This document shows positions 1 to 5,180 of a stretch of DNA of 7,778 nt, in pieces. The notes below the pieces were generated by a model that saw only the letters and a list, made by a program, of their open reading frames with translations, searched no databases and was not told where the DNA came from. Made by a program: the position numbers and the translations under genes. The first letter of the stretch is position 1; the number at the start of each line of letters is the position of its first letter. Origin of the DNA: Anaeromyxobacter sp. Its GTDB lineage: Bacteria; Myxococcota; Myxococcia; Myxococcales; Anaeromyxobacteraceae. The stretch is taken from assembly GCA_020028115.1 (NCBI GenBank), contig JAHWYA010000064.1, forward strand, positions 1 through 7,778, written 5' to 3'.

Positions 1-42
1 GGAGCCGCCGGGCGGTCACGCGGAGCCGCCGGGCGGCCACGC
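1..42. repeat. 21-bp tandem repeat, two copies at the window edge
   Basis: Positions 1-21 and 22-42 are the same 21-bp unit with one mismatch (t at 16, c at 37). Because 21 is a multiple of three, the repeat encodes a heptapeptide twice in any open frame: GAAGRSR then GAAGRPR in frame 1. More copies may lie to the left of the window. It may be the low-complexity tail of an upstream gene or non-coding repeat; the sequence here does not decide this. Confidence 0.8.
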
Positions 43-69
43 GAGGGTGGACGGCCGAGGCGCGGCTGA
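1..69 (+). CDS. possible 3' end of an upstream gene (partial)
   Basis: Frame 1 is open from the left edge to a TGA at 67-69 and gives 22 residues rich in Gly, Ala and Arg, with a duplicated heptad GAAGR(S/P)R and ending RPRRG. A basic Gly/Arg tail is plausible for a nucleic-acid-binding protein, but 22 residues cannot identify a family. The main support is position: a strong GC hairpin begins at the stop codon itself. The other forward frame that reads through here (E-P-P-G-G-H-A heptads) continues out of phase into the next gene and is probably a shadow. No function is assigned. Confidence 0.25.
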   Translation, partial: GAAGRSRGAAGRPREGGRPRRG

Positions 70-101
70 CGGCGCGGGCGGCTCCAGCCGGCCGCGCCGT
101 C
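68..101 (+). terminator. GC-rich hairpin, candidate transcription terminator
   Basis: Arms GACGGCGCGG (68-77) and CCGCGCCGTC (92-101) are perfectly complementary over 10 bp. The 14-nt interior can extend the stem by about four or five more pairs after one mismatch (around GGCT and AGCC), leaving a tiny loop. It starts at the frame-1 TGA (67-69) and ends 34 bp before the next gene. No T-run follows, so it is not a classical intrinsic terminator; T-less hairpins of this kind are often seen after genes in high-GC genomes. Confidence 0.4.
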
Positions 102-123
102 CCCGGCGGCATTCGCGCCACGG

Positions 124-129
124 TATGCT
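124..129 (+). promoter_or_regulatory. -10-like hexamer TATGCT; leaderless start suspected
   Basis: TATGCT matches TATAAT at 4 of 6 positions and fits the TANNNT pattern. It ends exactly 6 nt before the ATG at 136, so transcription would begin at about the start codon. No Shine-Dalgarno sequence is visible before this ATG, which fits a leaderless mRNA. No convincing -35 element is seen. This is inference from spacing only. Confidence 0.3.
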
Positions 130-135
130 CTCCGT

Positions 136-627
136 ATGCCCGGACCCCAGCGACCCCTCGAAGGCCTCGGCGAGCAGGACGGCATCGACCTCGTCCAGAA
201 GATCCCGCTCTTCCGCGCGCTCACCTTCGACGAGACGCGGCGGCTGTTCGCCATCGCGGGCGTCGAGCGGCGGCGCGCGGGCGAGGTCATCGTCGAGGCG
301 AACTCGATGGGCCAGGCGCTCTACGTCGTGAGGCGCGGGCGCGTGCGGGTCGCCCGCGACGGCGTGGTCCTCGGGAAGCTCGGCGAGGGGGAGCTGTTCG
401 GCGAGATGAGCCTCGTCGACGACCTCTTCACGAGCGCCGACGTGCTCGCGGACACGGACGTCGACCTCCTCGTGCTCCCCAGGCGCCCCTTCGAGCTGCT
501 CGTCGCGAGCGACCTCATGCTCGCGGTGAAGATCTACCGCGCGTTCTGCCGGACCCTGTCCGATCGGCTGCGCCGCGCGAACGGCCACCTGCCGCCGGAG
601 CAACGGCTCGCGCACGGGATCCAGTGA
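136..627 (+). CDS. cyclic-nucleotide-binding-fold (CRP/CAP_ED) protein, stand-alone
   Basis: The 163-residue protein is a single CAP_ED-type beta-roll followed by a C-terminal helix. The opening IPLFRALTFDETRRLFAIAG (about 23-42) is the usual helical lead-in; beta strands follow (RRAGEVIVEAN, ALYVVRRGRVRVARDG). The phosphate-binding cassette spans about 85-103 (GELFGEMSLVDDLFTSADV), and helices RPFELLVASDLMLAVKIYRAFCRTLSDRLRRAN end the protein. There is no DNA-binding helix-turn-helix or kinase domain. The Arg that normally contacts the cyclic phosphate (consensus R-S/T-A) is Thr99, so canonical cAMP binding is doubtful; the protein may act as a protein-interaction module or sense another ligand. 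The ATG at 136 is chosen because the domain starts soon after it and a -10-like hexamer lies 6 nt before it. The stop overlaps the next ATG (TGATG), indicating past or present translational coupling to the short frame at 627. The fold is clear; the function is not. Confidence 0.9.
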   Translation: MPGPQRPLEGLGEQDGIDLVQKIPLFRALTFDETRRLFAIAGVERRRAGEVIVEANSMGQALYVVRRGRVRVARDGVVLGKLGEGELFGEMSLVDDLFTSADVLADTDVDLLVLPRRPFELLVASDLMLAVKIYRAFCRTLSDRLRRANGHLPPEQRLAHGIQ

Positions 628-701
628 TGGACCTCGCCACCTTCAACCAGTTCCTCGGCGCCGCCGTGAAGACCGGCGCGCGCTGCAGGAGGCCCCATTG
701 A
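627..701 (+). pseudogene. 24-codon remnant resembling the N-terminus of a PilT-type ATPase
   Basis: An ATG at 627 shares its A with the TGA of the preceding gene (TGATG), and the frame ends at a TGA (699-701) that overlaps the TTG start of the alcohol dehydrogenase. The peptide begins MDLATFNQFLGAAVKTGA and ends RCRRPH. PilT/PilU twitching-motility ATPases characteristically begin with a short helix of the type MDL..LNxFLxxAVKxGA followed by SDIH or SDVH. Here the similarity stops exactly where SD(I/V)H would come, and unrelated sequence carrying the dehydrogenase ribosome site follows. I infer that a longer downstream gene, translationally coupled to the cyclic-nucleotide-fold gene, lost everything but its first 18 or so codons when the dehydrogenase became joined here, near the GC-repetitive stretch 675-683. 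The alternative is a functional coupled micro-ORF or leader peptide. Family recognition from 18 residues is tentative. Confidence 0.4.
687..692 (+). promoter_or_regulatory. Shine-Dalgarno AGGAGG that fixes a TTG start
   Basis: A perfect AGGAGG lies 5 nt before the TTG at 698. It is the strongest ribosome-binding site in the window and the reason for accepting a TTG start for the alcohol dehydrogenase. It lies inside the 24-codon frame 627-701, so ribosomes ending that frame (TGA 699-701) would stop on top of the new start. Confidence 0.75.
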
Positions 702-1735
702 CCCGCGCCTACGCCGCCTCGGCACCCGCCGCCCGCCTCGCGCCCATCGACGTCCCCCGGCGAGCGCTCGGGCCCCGTGACGTCGAGCTCGCGATCGACT
801 GGTGTGGGGTCTGCCACTCCGACCTCCACCAGGTGCGGGACGAGTGGGGCGGGGCGGTCTTCCCCATGGTCCCCGGCCACGAGATCGTGGGACGCGTGAC
901 GCGCGCCGGGGCGGCGGTGAAGGGGTTCCGCGAGGGCGATCTCGCCGGCGTCGGCTGCCTCGTCGACTCGTGCCGCACCTGCGAGCCGTGCCGCCACGAC
1001 CTCCAGCAGTTCTGCGCGACCGGTCCGGCGTGGACCTACAACTCGACCGAGATGGACCGCAAGACGCCGACCTACGGCGGCTACTCCAAGGCCATCGTCG
1101 TGGACGAGGCGTTTGCGCTGCGGATCGCGCCGGGGCAGGACCTCTCGCGCGTCGCGCCGCTCCTGTGCGCCGGGATCACGACGTGGTCGCCGCTGCGCCA
1201 CTGGAAGGTCGGCAAGGGGAGCCGCGTCGGGGTCGTCGGCCTCGGGGGGCTCGGCCACATGGCGGTGAAGCTCGCGGCCGCGCTCGGCGCGGAGGTGACG
1301 CTCCTGTCCCACTCGGCGTCGAAGGAGGCGGACGCGCGCCGCCTCGGGGCGCACGAGTTCGTCGCCACCTCCGCGCCGGGTGCGTTCCGGAGGGTGGCGG
1401 GCCGGTTCGACCTGCTCCTCGACACCGTGTCCGCCGAGCACGACCTCAACCGCTACCTCGGCGCCGTGAAGGTGGACGGCGCGATGGTGCTCGTCGGCGT
1501 CCCGCCGCAGCCGGCGCCGCTGAACGCCTTCTCGCTCATCGGCGGGCGCAAGACGCTCGCGGGTTCACTCATCGGCGGGATCGCCGAGACGCAGGAGATG
1601 CTCGACTTCTGCGCCGAGCGGAAGATCGCGGCGGACGTCGAGGTCATCCCGGTGCAGGCGATCGACGCCGCGTACGACCGGATGGTGAAGGGCGACGTCC
1701 GCTACCGGTTCGTGATCGACCTCGCGACGCTGTGA
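698..1735 (+). CDS. zinc-dependent NADP(H)-type alcohol dehydrogenase (YahK / cinnamyl-alcohol-dehydrogenase group)
   Basis: This cytosolic enzyme is predicted to interconvert alcohols and aldehydes. It has 345 residues, a normal length for the medium-chain dehydrogenase family. Catalytic zinc ligands are visible: Cys36 in DWCGVCHSDLH, His61-Glu62 in PGHEIVG and Cys157 in PLLCAGITTWSPLRHW. The structural zinc site is the four cysteines 92, 95, 98 and 106. The Rossmann motif GLGGLGHMAVKLA occupies 181-193. After the second Rossmann strand the sequence reads LLSHSASKEADARRLGA, with small polar residues instead of an Asp, which in this family favours NADP(H). The TPTYGGYSKAIVVDE segment (123-137) is typical of the YahK/CAD branch. 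The start is TTG with a perfect AGGAGG. The gene overlaps a short remnant frame upstream and converges on the pirin gene with 6 bp between the stops. The physiological substrate cannot be read from sequence; broad aldehyde reduction is usual for this group. Confidence 0.95.
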   Translation: MTRAYAASAPAARLAPIDVPRRALGPRDVELAIDWCGVCHSDLHQVRDEWGGAVFPMVPGHEIVGRVTRAGAAVKGFREGDLAGVGCLVDSCRTCEPCRHDLQQFCATGPAWTYNSTEMDRKTPTYGGYSKAIVVDEAFALRIAPGQDLSRVAPLLCAGITTWSPLRHWKVGKGSRVGVVGLGGLGHMAVKLAAALGAEVTLLSHSASKEADARRLGAHEFVATSAPGAFRRVAGRFDLLLDTVSAEHDLNRYLGAVKVDGAMVLVGVPPQPAPLNAFSLIGGRKTLAGSLIGGIAETQEMLDFCAERKIAADVEVIPVQAIDAAYDRMVKGDVRYRFVIDLATL

Positions 1736-1741
1736 TCCGCC

Positions 1742-2602
1742 CTACGGCCGGATGAAGGTCCCCTCGCGCAGCTCGCGCAGCGTCTCGCGGATCTCCTCGG
1801 CGGTGTTCATCACGAACGGCCCGTAGCGCGCCACGGGCTCGCCGAGCGGCTTGCCCGAGAGCAGGAGGAGCCGGGCGGGCCGCTCGCCGGTCGAGACGCG
1901 GACGACGTCGCCGTCGCCGAGGACGACGAGCCGTGTCGCCGCCACCCGGCCGGAGGCGGCGTCCGACGCCTCGCCGAACGACACCTCTCCCTGGAAGACG
2001 TAGGCGAGGGCGGTGTGACCGCGCGGGACCGGCTGCTCGAAGGTGCGGTTCGCCGGCAGCGAGACGTCGAGGTACTCCGGCTCCGCGTGGATCTCCTTCA
2101 CCGCGCCCGCGACGCCGTCGACGACGCCCGCGACGACGCGGACCGAGACGCCGTCCGGGCGGACGAGCTCCGGGATCTTCGCGGCGGCGACGTCCTGGTA
2201 GCGCGGCCTCGTCAGCTTGAGCTTCGCCGGGAGGTTCACCCAGACCTGGAACCCGTCGAGCCGCCGAGGGCCGGCCTTCGGCATCTCCTCGTGGAGGATG
2301 CCGCTCCCGGCCGTCATCCACTGCACGTCGCCGGCGCCGATGACGCCGGAGTTTCCGAGGCTGTCCGCGTGGGCGACGCTCCCGTCGAGCATGTACGTGA
2401 CGGTCTCGATGCCGCGGTGCGGGTGCATCGGGAAGCCGGCGAGGTAGTCGGCGGGGTCCTCCGAGCCGAAGTGATCGAAGAGCAGGAAGGGGTCGAGGTA
2501 GTCGAGGTGGCGGGTCGCGATCGAGCGGCGGAGCCGCACGCCGGCCCCCTCGCTGACGGGCGTGGGCGTCACGATCTCCTCGATGGTTCGTTCGGTGGCC
2601 AT
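1742..2602 (-). CDS. pirin family protein (bicupin, YhhW/quercetinase-like)
   Basis: The 286-residue protein is a two-cupin pirin of normal length. The N-terminal cupin carries the hallmark stretch FPMHPHRGIETVTYML (58-72) followed by GAGDVQWMTAGSGILHEEMP (89-108). Metal ligands are predicted as His60, His62, His104 and Glu106, which correspond to the Fe-binding His-His-His-Glu set of human pirin and E. coli YhhW. The C-terminal cupin runs from about 170 to 265 (HTALAYVFQGEVSFGE, LLLLSGKPLGEPVARYGPFVMNT). Bacterial pirins include quercetin dioxygenases and redox or stress-related regulators, so the reaction here is not settled. The ATG at 2602 is supported by AGGA (2610-2613 on the plus strand) 7 nt upstream. 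The upstream region holds two copies of a 19-bp G-rich repeat. The gene ends 6 bp from the convergent alcohol dehydrogenase, so their transcripts probably overlap. Confidence 0.95.
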   Translation of the reverse strand: MATERTIEEIVTPTPVSEGAGVRLRRSIATRHLDYLDPFLLFDHFGSEDPADYLAGFPMHPHRGIETVTYMLDGSVAHADSLGNSGVIGAGDVQWMTAGSGILHEEMPKAGPRRLDGFQVWVNLPAKLKLTRPRYQDVAAAKIPELVRPDGVSVRVVAGVVDGVAGAVKEIHAEPEYLDVSLPANRTFEQPVPRGHTALAYVFQGEVSFGEASDAASGRVAATRLVVLGDGDVVRVSTGERPARLLLLSGKPLGEPVARYGPFVMNTAEEIRETLRELREGTFIRP

Positions 2603-2645
2603 GACGGAGTCCTACCCGCGGGCTGCGCCACCGCAACGCCACATC

Positions 2646-2689
2646 TAGGCGGGGGGACACTCGCGTCGATTAGGCGGGGGGACACTCGC
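2646..2689. repeat. 19-bp G-rich direct repeat, two identical copies upstream of pirin
   Basis: TAGGCGGGGGGACACTCGC occurs at 2646-2664 and identically at 2671-2689, a 25-bp period with a 6-bp spacer. The copies lie about 44-87 bp upstream of the pirin ATG, in its promoter region, and on the other side run into a CTCGCTTCGCTCG-type stretch and C-runs (2690-2730). They could be tandem operators for pirin, a G-quadruplex-prone element, or a dispersed extragenic repeat. The window alone cannot distinguish these. Confidence 0.75.
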
Positions 2690-2734
2690 CTCGCTTCGCT
2701 CGGCTCGCGCCCCCCCGAGCCCCCCGCTCGCTCC

Positions 2735-2758
2735 GGGGCAGCCTCATCCGGCTGCCCC
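2735..2758 (-). terminator. stem-loop at the 3' end of the Gre-family gene
   Basis: GGGGCAGCC (2735-2743) and GGCTGCCCC (2750-2758) form a perfect 9-bp stem with a 6-nt loop. The stop codon of the Gre-family gene (complement of 2744-2746) lies in the loop. No T-run follows on the minus strand; instead comes a long G/C-rich stretch. A role in 3'-end formation or mRNA stability is plausible. Confidence 0.4.
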
Positions 2759-3265
2759 TGCGCTCGGAGCGTCCGGAGCGAGGGCGATCCGCCGGACCTC
2801 GAGGATCGTGTAGGCGACGCGGCCGCCGGGCCTATCGACTTCCACCTCGTCGCCGGCGGCGCGCCCGAGCAGCGCGCGGGCGACGGGCGCGGCGGCGGAC
2901 ACGAGGCCGCGCCGGGCGTCCGCCTCGTCCGGCCCGACGATGCGCCAGGTGGTGCGGGCGCCCGCCTCGTCCTCGACGGTGACCCAGGTTCCGAACGCGG
3001 CGACGCCGTGGGGCGCGGCGTCCGGAGAGAGCACGGTGAGCGTGGCGAGCGTCGCCTCGACGAGCGCGGCCCGCCGCGCCAGCGCCTCCGCGCGGGCGGG
3101 ATCCTCCTTCGCGGAGCGTTCGGCCGTGAGCCGCTCGAGCTCGCCGCGGAGCGCCGCGTGGCCCTCGGGCGTCACGTAGCGAAGCTCTCCGGGTGCGAGG
3201 CGGGGCGGCGCCCGGACGACCGGCGCCGCGTCAGGCGTCTCCTCGCTCGTGAAGGCCTTCGACAC
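2744..3265 (-). CDS. GreA/GreB-family transcription factor with a shortened coiled coil
   Basis: The 173-residue protein begins (V/M)SKAFTSEE, a hallmark of the GreB-like subgroup, followed by a Pro-rich linker and YVTPEGHAALRGELERL (30-46), the usual first helix. The C-terminal FKBP-like domain is clear at about 85-160: GTWVTVEDEAG, WRIVGPDEAD and APVARALLGRAAGDEVEV (126-143), the conserved RNA-polymerase-facing region. Normal Gre factors have a long antiparallel coiled coil whose tip carries a GDxSENAEY-type acidic motif that stimulates RNA cleavage in the polymerase secondary channel. Here the helical hairpin is about 20 residues shorter and that motif is missing; only SAKEDPARAE (51-60) forms the turn. 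It may bind polymerase without cleavage activity, as Rnk, Gfh1 and related proteins do. GTG at 3265 is chosen because SKAF follows directly and a TACGAT hexamer lies 6 nt before it. The frame continues upstream to an ATG at 3349, but that extension runs through repeats. Confidence 0.85.
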   Translation of the reverse strand: MSKAFTSEETPDAAPVVRAPPRLAPGELRYVTPEGHAALRGELERLTAERSAKEDPARAEALARRAALVEATLATLTVLSPDAAPHGVAAFGTWVTVEDEAGARTTWRIVGPDEADARRGLVSAAAPVARALLGRAAGDEVEVDRPGGRVAYTILEVRRIALAPDAPSAGAAG

Positions 3266-3271
3266 GTGCGG

Positions 3272-3277
3272 ATCGTA
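3272..3277 (-). promoter_or_regulatory. -10-like hexamer TACGAT before the Gre-family gene
   Basis: On the minus strand TACGAT (TANNNT; 4 of 6 to TATAAT) ends 6 nt before the GTG at 3265, and no Shine-Dalgarno lies at normal distance. The spacing is the same as at position 124-129 and suggests a leaderless transcript. No clear -35 element is seen. Confidence 0.3.
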
Positions 3278-3305
3278 GCCCCCGCGCTCCCCACACGCAC
3301 CCGTA

Positions 3306-3407
3306 CCCGACCGATCCGTACCCCGACCGAGAGTAGTTTCGGACCGCAACGCGAAACGCCCCAGCCCGCACGGCCCGCAGCCCGCAGCCCGACCGAGAGT
3401 AGTTTCG
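3306..3407. repeat. 20-bp direct repeat with CCCGACCGA cores between the Gre and lipoprotein genes
   Basis: CCCGACCGAGAGTAGTTTCG occurs identically at 3322-3341 and 3388-3407, 66 bp apart. Its first nine bases, CCCGACCGA, occur once more at 3306-3314. Between the two long copies is a 7-bp tandem CCCGCAG (3374-3380, 3381-3387). A related sequence, matching at 16 of 20 positions, is at 4036-4055 before the SDR gene. The long copies lie about 57-142 bp upstream of the Gre-family start, so they may be regulatory sites for that gene, or copies of a dispersed extragenic element. Confidence 0.75.
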
Positions 3408-3445
3408 CAGTTGGACTGACCGAGCGATTCCGAAGGCTTGCGCCG

Positions 3446-3877
3446 CTACTGGCGCGAGAGGCCCTGAGCGGTGAGCGCCACCGGGTCGCCGACGCGGAAG
3501 GGCAGAACGTTCTGGTAGACGTACCGCTCGAGCGCTCCGTCGTCGAAGCGGACGAAAACCTCGTACAGCCGGTCCTCGGCGCCGCCCTGGCTCGCGGCGG
3601 CCCCGACCATGGCGCCGCCCGCCATCCCGACCATCGTCTGTACCGGGTGGCGACCCCCGAACAGCAGCCCGCCGATGATCGCCCCCGCCACCGCGCCGGT
3701 GCCGGGGTCGCCCTGCGTCGTCCGGACCGTCTCCCGCACCGACTCGACCCGGCCGTAGCGCGCCCACCCCGCGGCGTACTGGTCGCCCCAGGTGGTGGTC
3801 CGGTACTGGGTCGTGACGCACCCCCCGAGCAGGAGCGCGGGCATGACGAGCACGGCGGCGAAGCGGGCGGTCTTCAT
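3446..3877 (-). CDS. SlyB-like glycine-zipper outer-membrane lipoprotein
   Basis: The 143-residue protein begins with a lipoprotein signal: MKTAR, a hydrophobic stretch AAVLVMPALLLG, and lipobox L17-G18-G19-C20, so Cys20 should be lipidated after cleavage by signal peptidase II. Val at position +2 fits outer-membrane sorting. A glycine zipper spans about 59-98 (GTGAVAGAIIGGLLFGG, then MVGMAGGAMVGAAASQGG), the signature of the 17-kDa surface antigen / SlyB / PcpL group. The C-terminal part LYEVFVRFDDGALERYVYQ with LPFRVGDPVALTAQG (104-138) is the short beta domain of SlyB-like proteins. Members of the group support outer-membrane integrity; the exact role here is unknown. The ATG at 3877 is chosen because it places the signal peptide at the N-terminus, although its ribosome site is weak (GGGA). 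The gene is divergent from the SDR gene and is followed by the repeat-bearing spacer before the Gre-family gene. Confidence 0.9.
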   Translation of the reverse strand: MKTARFAAVLVMPALLLGGCVTTQYRTTTWGDQYAAGWARYGRVESVRETVRTTQGDPGTGAVAGAIIGGLLFGGRHPVQTMVGMAGGAMVGAAASQGGAEDRLYEVFVRFDDGALERYVYQNVLPFRVGDPVALTAQGLSRQ

Positions 3878-4109
3878 ATCCCAGGAATTCTGCATTTCGC
3901 GGACCAGGGGGCGAGCGCCGGAATGGCAGTTATCACAAGAGGTTCCGCCTCGGCGGCGGACCCACCCGGCGTGGCCCGGGGGCACACCGTGGCGAGCGGA
4001 GCCTCTACATTACGAGAACCGGACGTCGTTTCGAGCCCGGCCGAGAGTAAGTGCGGGGCGGTGGCTCGGCCGACGGGTCGACGGCGGGTCCGTACCCGGG
4101 AGGGGCGGC
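3878..4109. promoter_or_regulatory. divergent intergenic region of lipoprotein and SDR genes
   Basis: This 232-bp spacer must carry the promoters of both divergent genes. It contains AT-richer islands for this genome: GTTATCACAAGAGG around 3927-3940 and CTCTACATTACGAG at 4003-4016. TACATT (4006-4011) is a possible -10 for the SDR gene, with no good -35. A relative of the 20-bp repeat, CCCGGCCGAGAGTAAGTGCG, is at 4036-4055, 54 bp before the SDR start. The frame upstream of the lipoprotein stays open but codes for nothing recognisable. Confidence 0.45.
4099..4103 (+). promoter_or_regulatory. Shine-Dalgarno GGAGG that fixes the SDR GTG start
   Basis: GGAGG lies 6 nt before the GTG at 4110. It decides the start of the short-chain dehydrogenase, whose frame otherwise stays open back to 3792 through the divergent promoter region. 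Confidence 0.65.
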
Positions 4110-5117
4110 GTGGCGAGGGGTCGGCGGTTCGAGGGAAAGGTGGTCGTGGTGACGGGCGCCTCGGCGGGGATCGGCCGGGCCGTCGCCCGGGCGTTCGGGC
4201 GTGAGGGCTCGAAGATCGGCCTCATCGCGCGAACCGCCGACGCGCTCGAGAACGCGGCGTCCGAAATCCGCGCGGCGGGCGGCGAGGCGCTCGTCCTGCC
4301 GCTCGATCTCGCCGACGCCGCGGCGGTGGACCGCGCCGCGGACGAGGTCGTCTCTCGGTTCGGCGCGCTCGACGTGTGGGTGAACGACGCGATGGTGTCG
4401 GTCTTCTCTCCGGTCGCCGAGATGCGCGCGGACGAGTACCGCCGCGTCACCGAGGTGAACTACCTCGGCACGGTTCATGGCACGCTCTCCGCGCTCCGGT
4501 ACATGCGGGCACGCGACGCCGGCACGATCGTGCAGGTGGGGTCGGCGCTCGCGTACCGCTCGATCCCGCTCCAGAGCGCCTACTGCGCGTCGAAGGCCGC
4601 CGTCCGCGGCTTCACCGACACCCTCCGGTGCGAGCTCATCCACGACCGCAGCCGCGTCCGGCTCACGATGGTCCAGCTCCCAGCGGTGAACACACCGCAG
4701 TTCGAGGTCGTGCGGAACCGGCTGGACGCTCACGCGCGCCCGGTCCCGCCCGTCTACCAGCCGGAGACGATCGCGGAGGGGATCCTCTGGGCGGCCCGCC
4801 ACGCGCCGCGGGAGCTCTGGATCGGCTGGTCGACCATGAAGGCCATCGTCGGGCAGCGGTTCATCCCCGGGCTCCTCGACCGGTACCTCGCCCGGATGGC
4901 GTGGCGGGCCCAGACGACGGACATCGCGCCGAAGCCGGCGGAGGACAACGTGGACGCGCCCCTCCCCGGCGACCGCGGCTCCCGCGGGATCTTCGGGCGG
5001 ATCGCGCGGCGGGGTTCGGTGGAGCTGTGGCTCCGGACGCACCGGGGCGCGCTGGCGGCGGCGGTCGCGGTGGCGGCGGGTGTGGCGCTCTACTCGCGGC
5101 GCGGCCTCGCGCGGTGA
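4110..5117 (+). CDS. short-chain dehydrogenase/reductase with a C-terminal membrane helix
   Basis: The 335-residue protein has an N-terminal classical SDR domain and a longer C-terminal extension. The cofactor motif is TGASAGIG (15-22). The strand-4 motif, normally NNAG, reads VNDAMVSVFSPV (91-102). Asn117 is in TEVNYLG, and catalytic Ser145 (QVGSALAYRS), Tyr158 and Lys162 (SAYCASK) are all present, so an active oxidoreductase is expected. The stretch GSALAYRSIPLQSAYCASKAA followed by LPAVNTPQF and GWSTMKAIVG is typical of a subgroup of about 330-residue SDRs found widely in bacteria, with substrates that are not well defined. Residues 314-328 (ALAAAVAVAAGVALY) form a short hydrophobic helix flanked by Arg residues, so the protein may be anchored to the inner membrane with the catalytic domain in the cytoplasm. 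The start is GTG with a good ribosome site. The aminotransferase follows 63 bp downstream in the same direction. Confidence 0.92.
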   Translation: MARGRRFEGKVVVVTGASAGIGRAVARAFGREGSKIGLIARTADALENAASEIRAAGGEALVLPLDLADAAAVDRAADEVVSRFGALDVWVNDAMVSVFSPVAEMRADEYRRVTEVNYLGTVHGTLSALRYMRARDAGTIVQVGSALAYRSIPLQSAYCASKAAVRGFTDTLRCELIHDRSRVRLTMVQLPAVNTPQFEVVRNRLDAHARPVPPVYQPETIAEGILWAARHAPRELWIGWSTMKAIVGQRFIPGLLDRYLARMAWRAQTTDIAPKPAEDNVDAPLPGDRGSRGIFGRIARRGSVELWLRTHRGALAAAVAVAAGVALYSRRGLAR

Positions 5118-5146
5118 CGCGGGGGAAGGCGGGCCGGCCGGAGGTC

Positions 5147-5155
5147 TGCTAACAT
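5147..5155 (+). promoter_or_regulatory. extended -10-like element TGCTAACAT
   Basis: TG at 5147-5148, one base, then TAACAT (5150-5155; 4 of 6 to TATAAT) forms an extended -10 element. Transcription would start near 5162, giving a short leader of about 19 nt before the GTG at 5181, enough to contain the GAGGAG ribosome site (5169-5174). No -35 match is seen, as is usual for extended -10 promoters. It suggests the aminotransferase can be transcribed independently of the SDR gene. Confidence 0.35.
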
Positions 5156-5180
5156 CATCGACCCTTTCGAGGAGACGTCG

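Noticed and set aside
1736..1741. A bidirectional terminator between the convergent alcohol dehydrogenase and pirin genes.
   Set aside because: Only 6 bp separate the stops and no hairpin is visible there; transcripts presumably overlap.
3266..3349. Extended start of the Gre-family gene at ATG 3349.
   Set aside because: The extra 28 residues come from repeat sequence, and the family normally starts at SKAF, directly after GTG 3265.
3878..3985. N-terminal extension of the lipoprotein frame containing CDNCH, a cytochrome c haem-like CxxCH (3923-3937).
   Set aside because: The extension precedes a perfect lipoprotein signal peptide starting at 3877 and has no other cytochrome features; the motif is by chance.
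3792..4109. Upstream extension of the SDR frame to 3792.
   Set aside because: It overlaps the lipoprotein gene and the divergent promoter region, and GTG 4110 has a good Shine-Dalgarno and places the Rossmann motif at the usual distance.
2015..4204. A 729-codon plus-strand open frame across the pirin, Gre and lipoprotein genes.
   Set aside because: It crosses three recognisable minus-strand genes and their spacers and has no recognisable domain.
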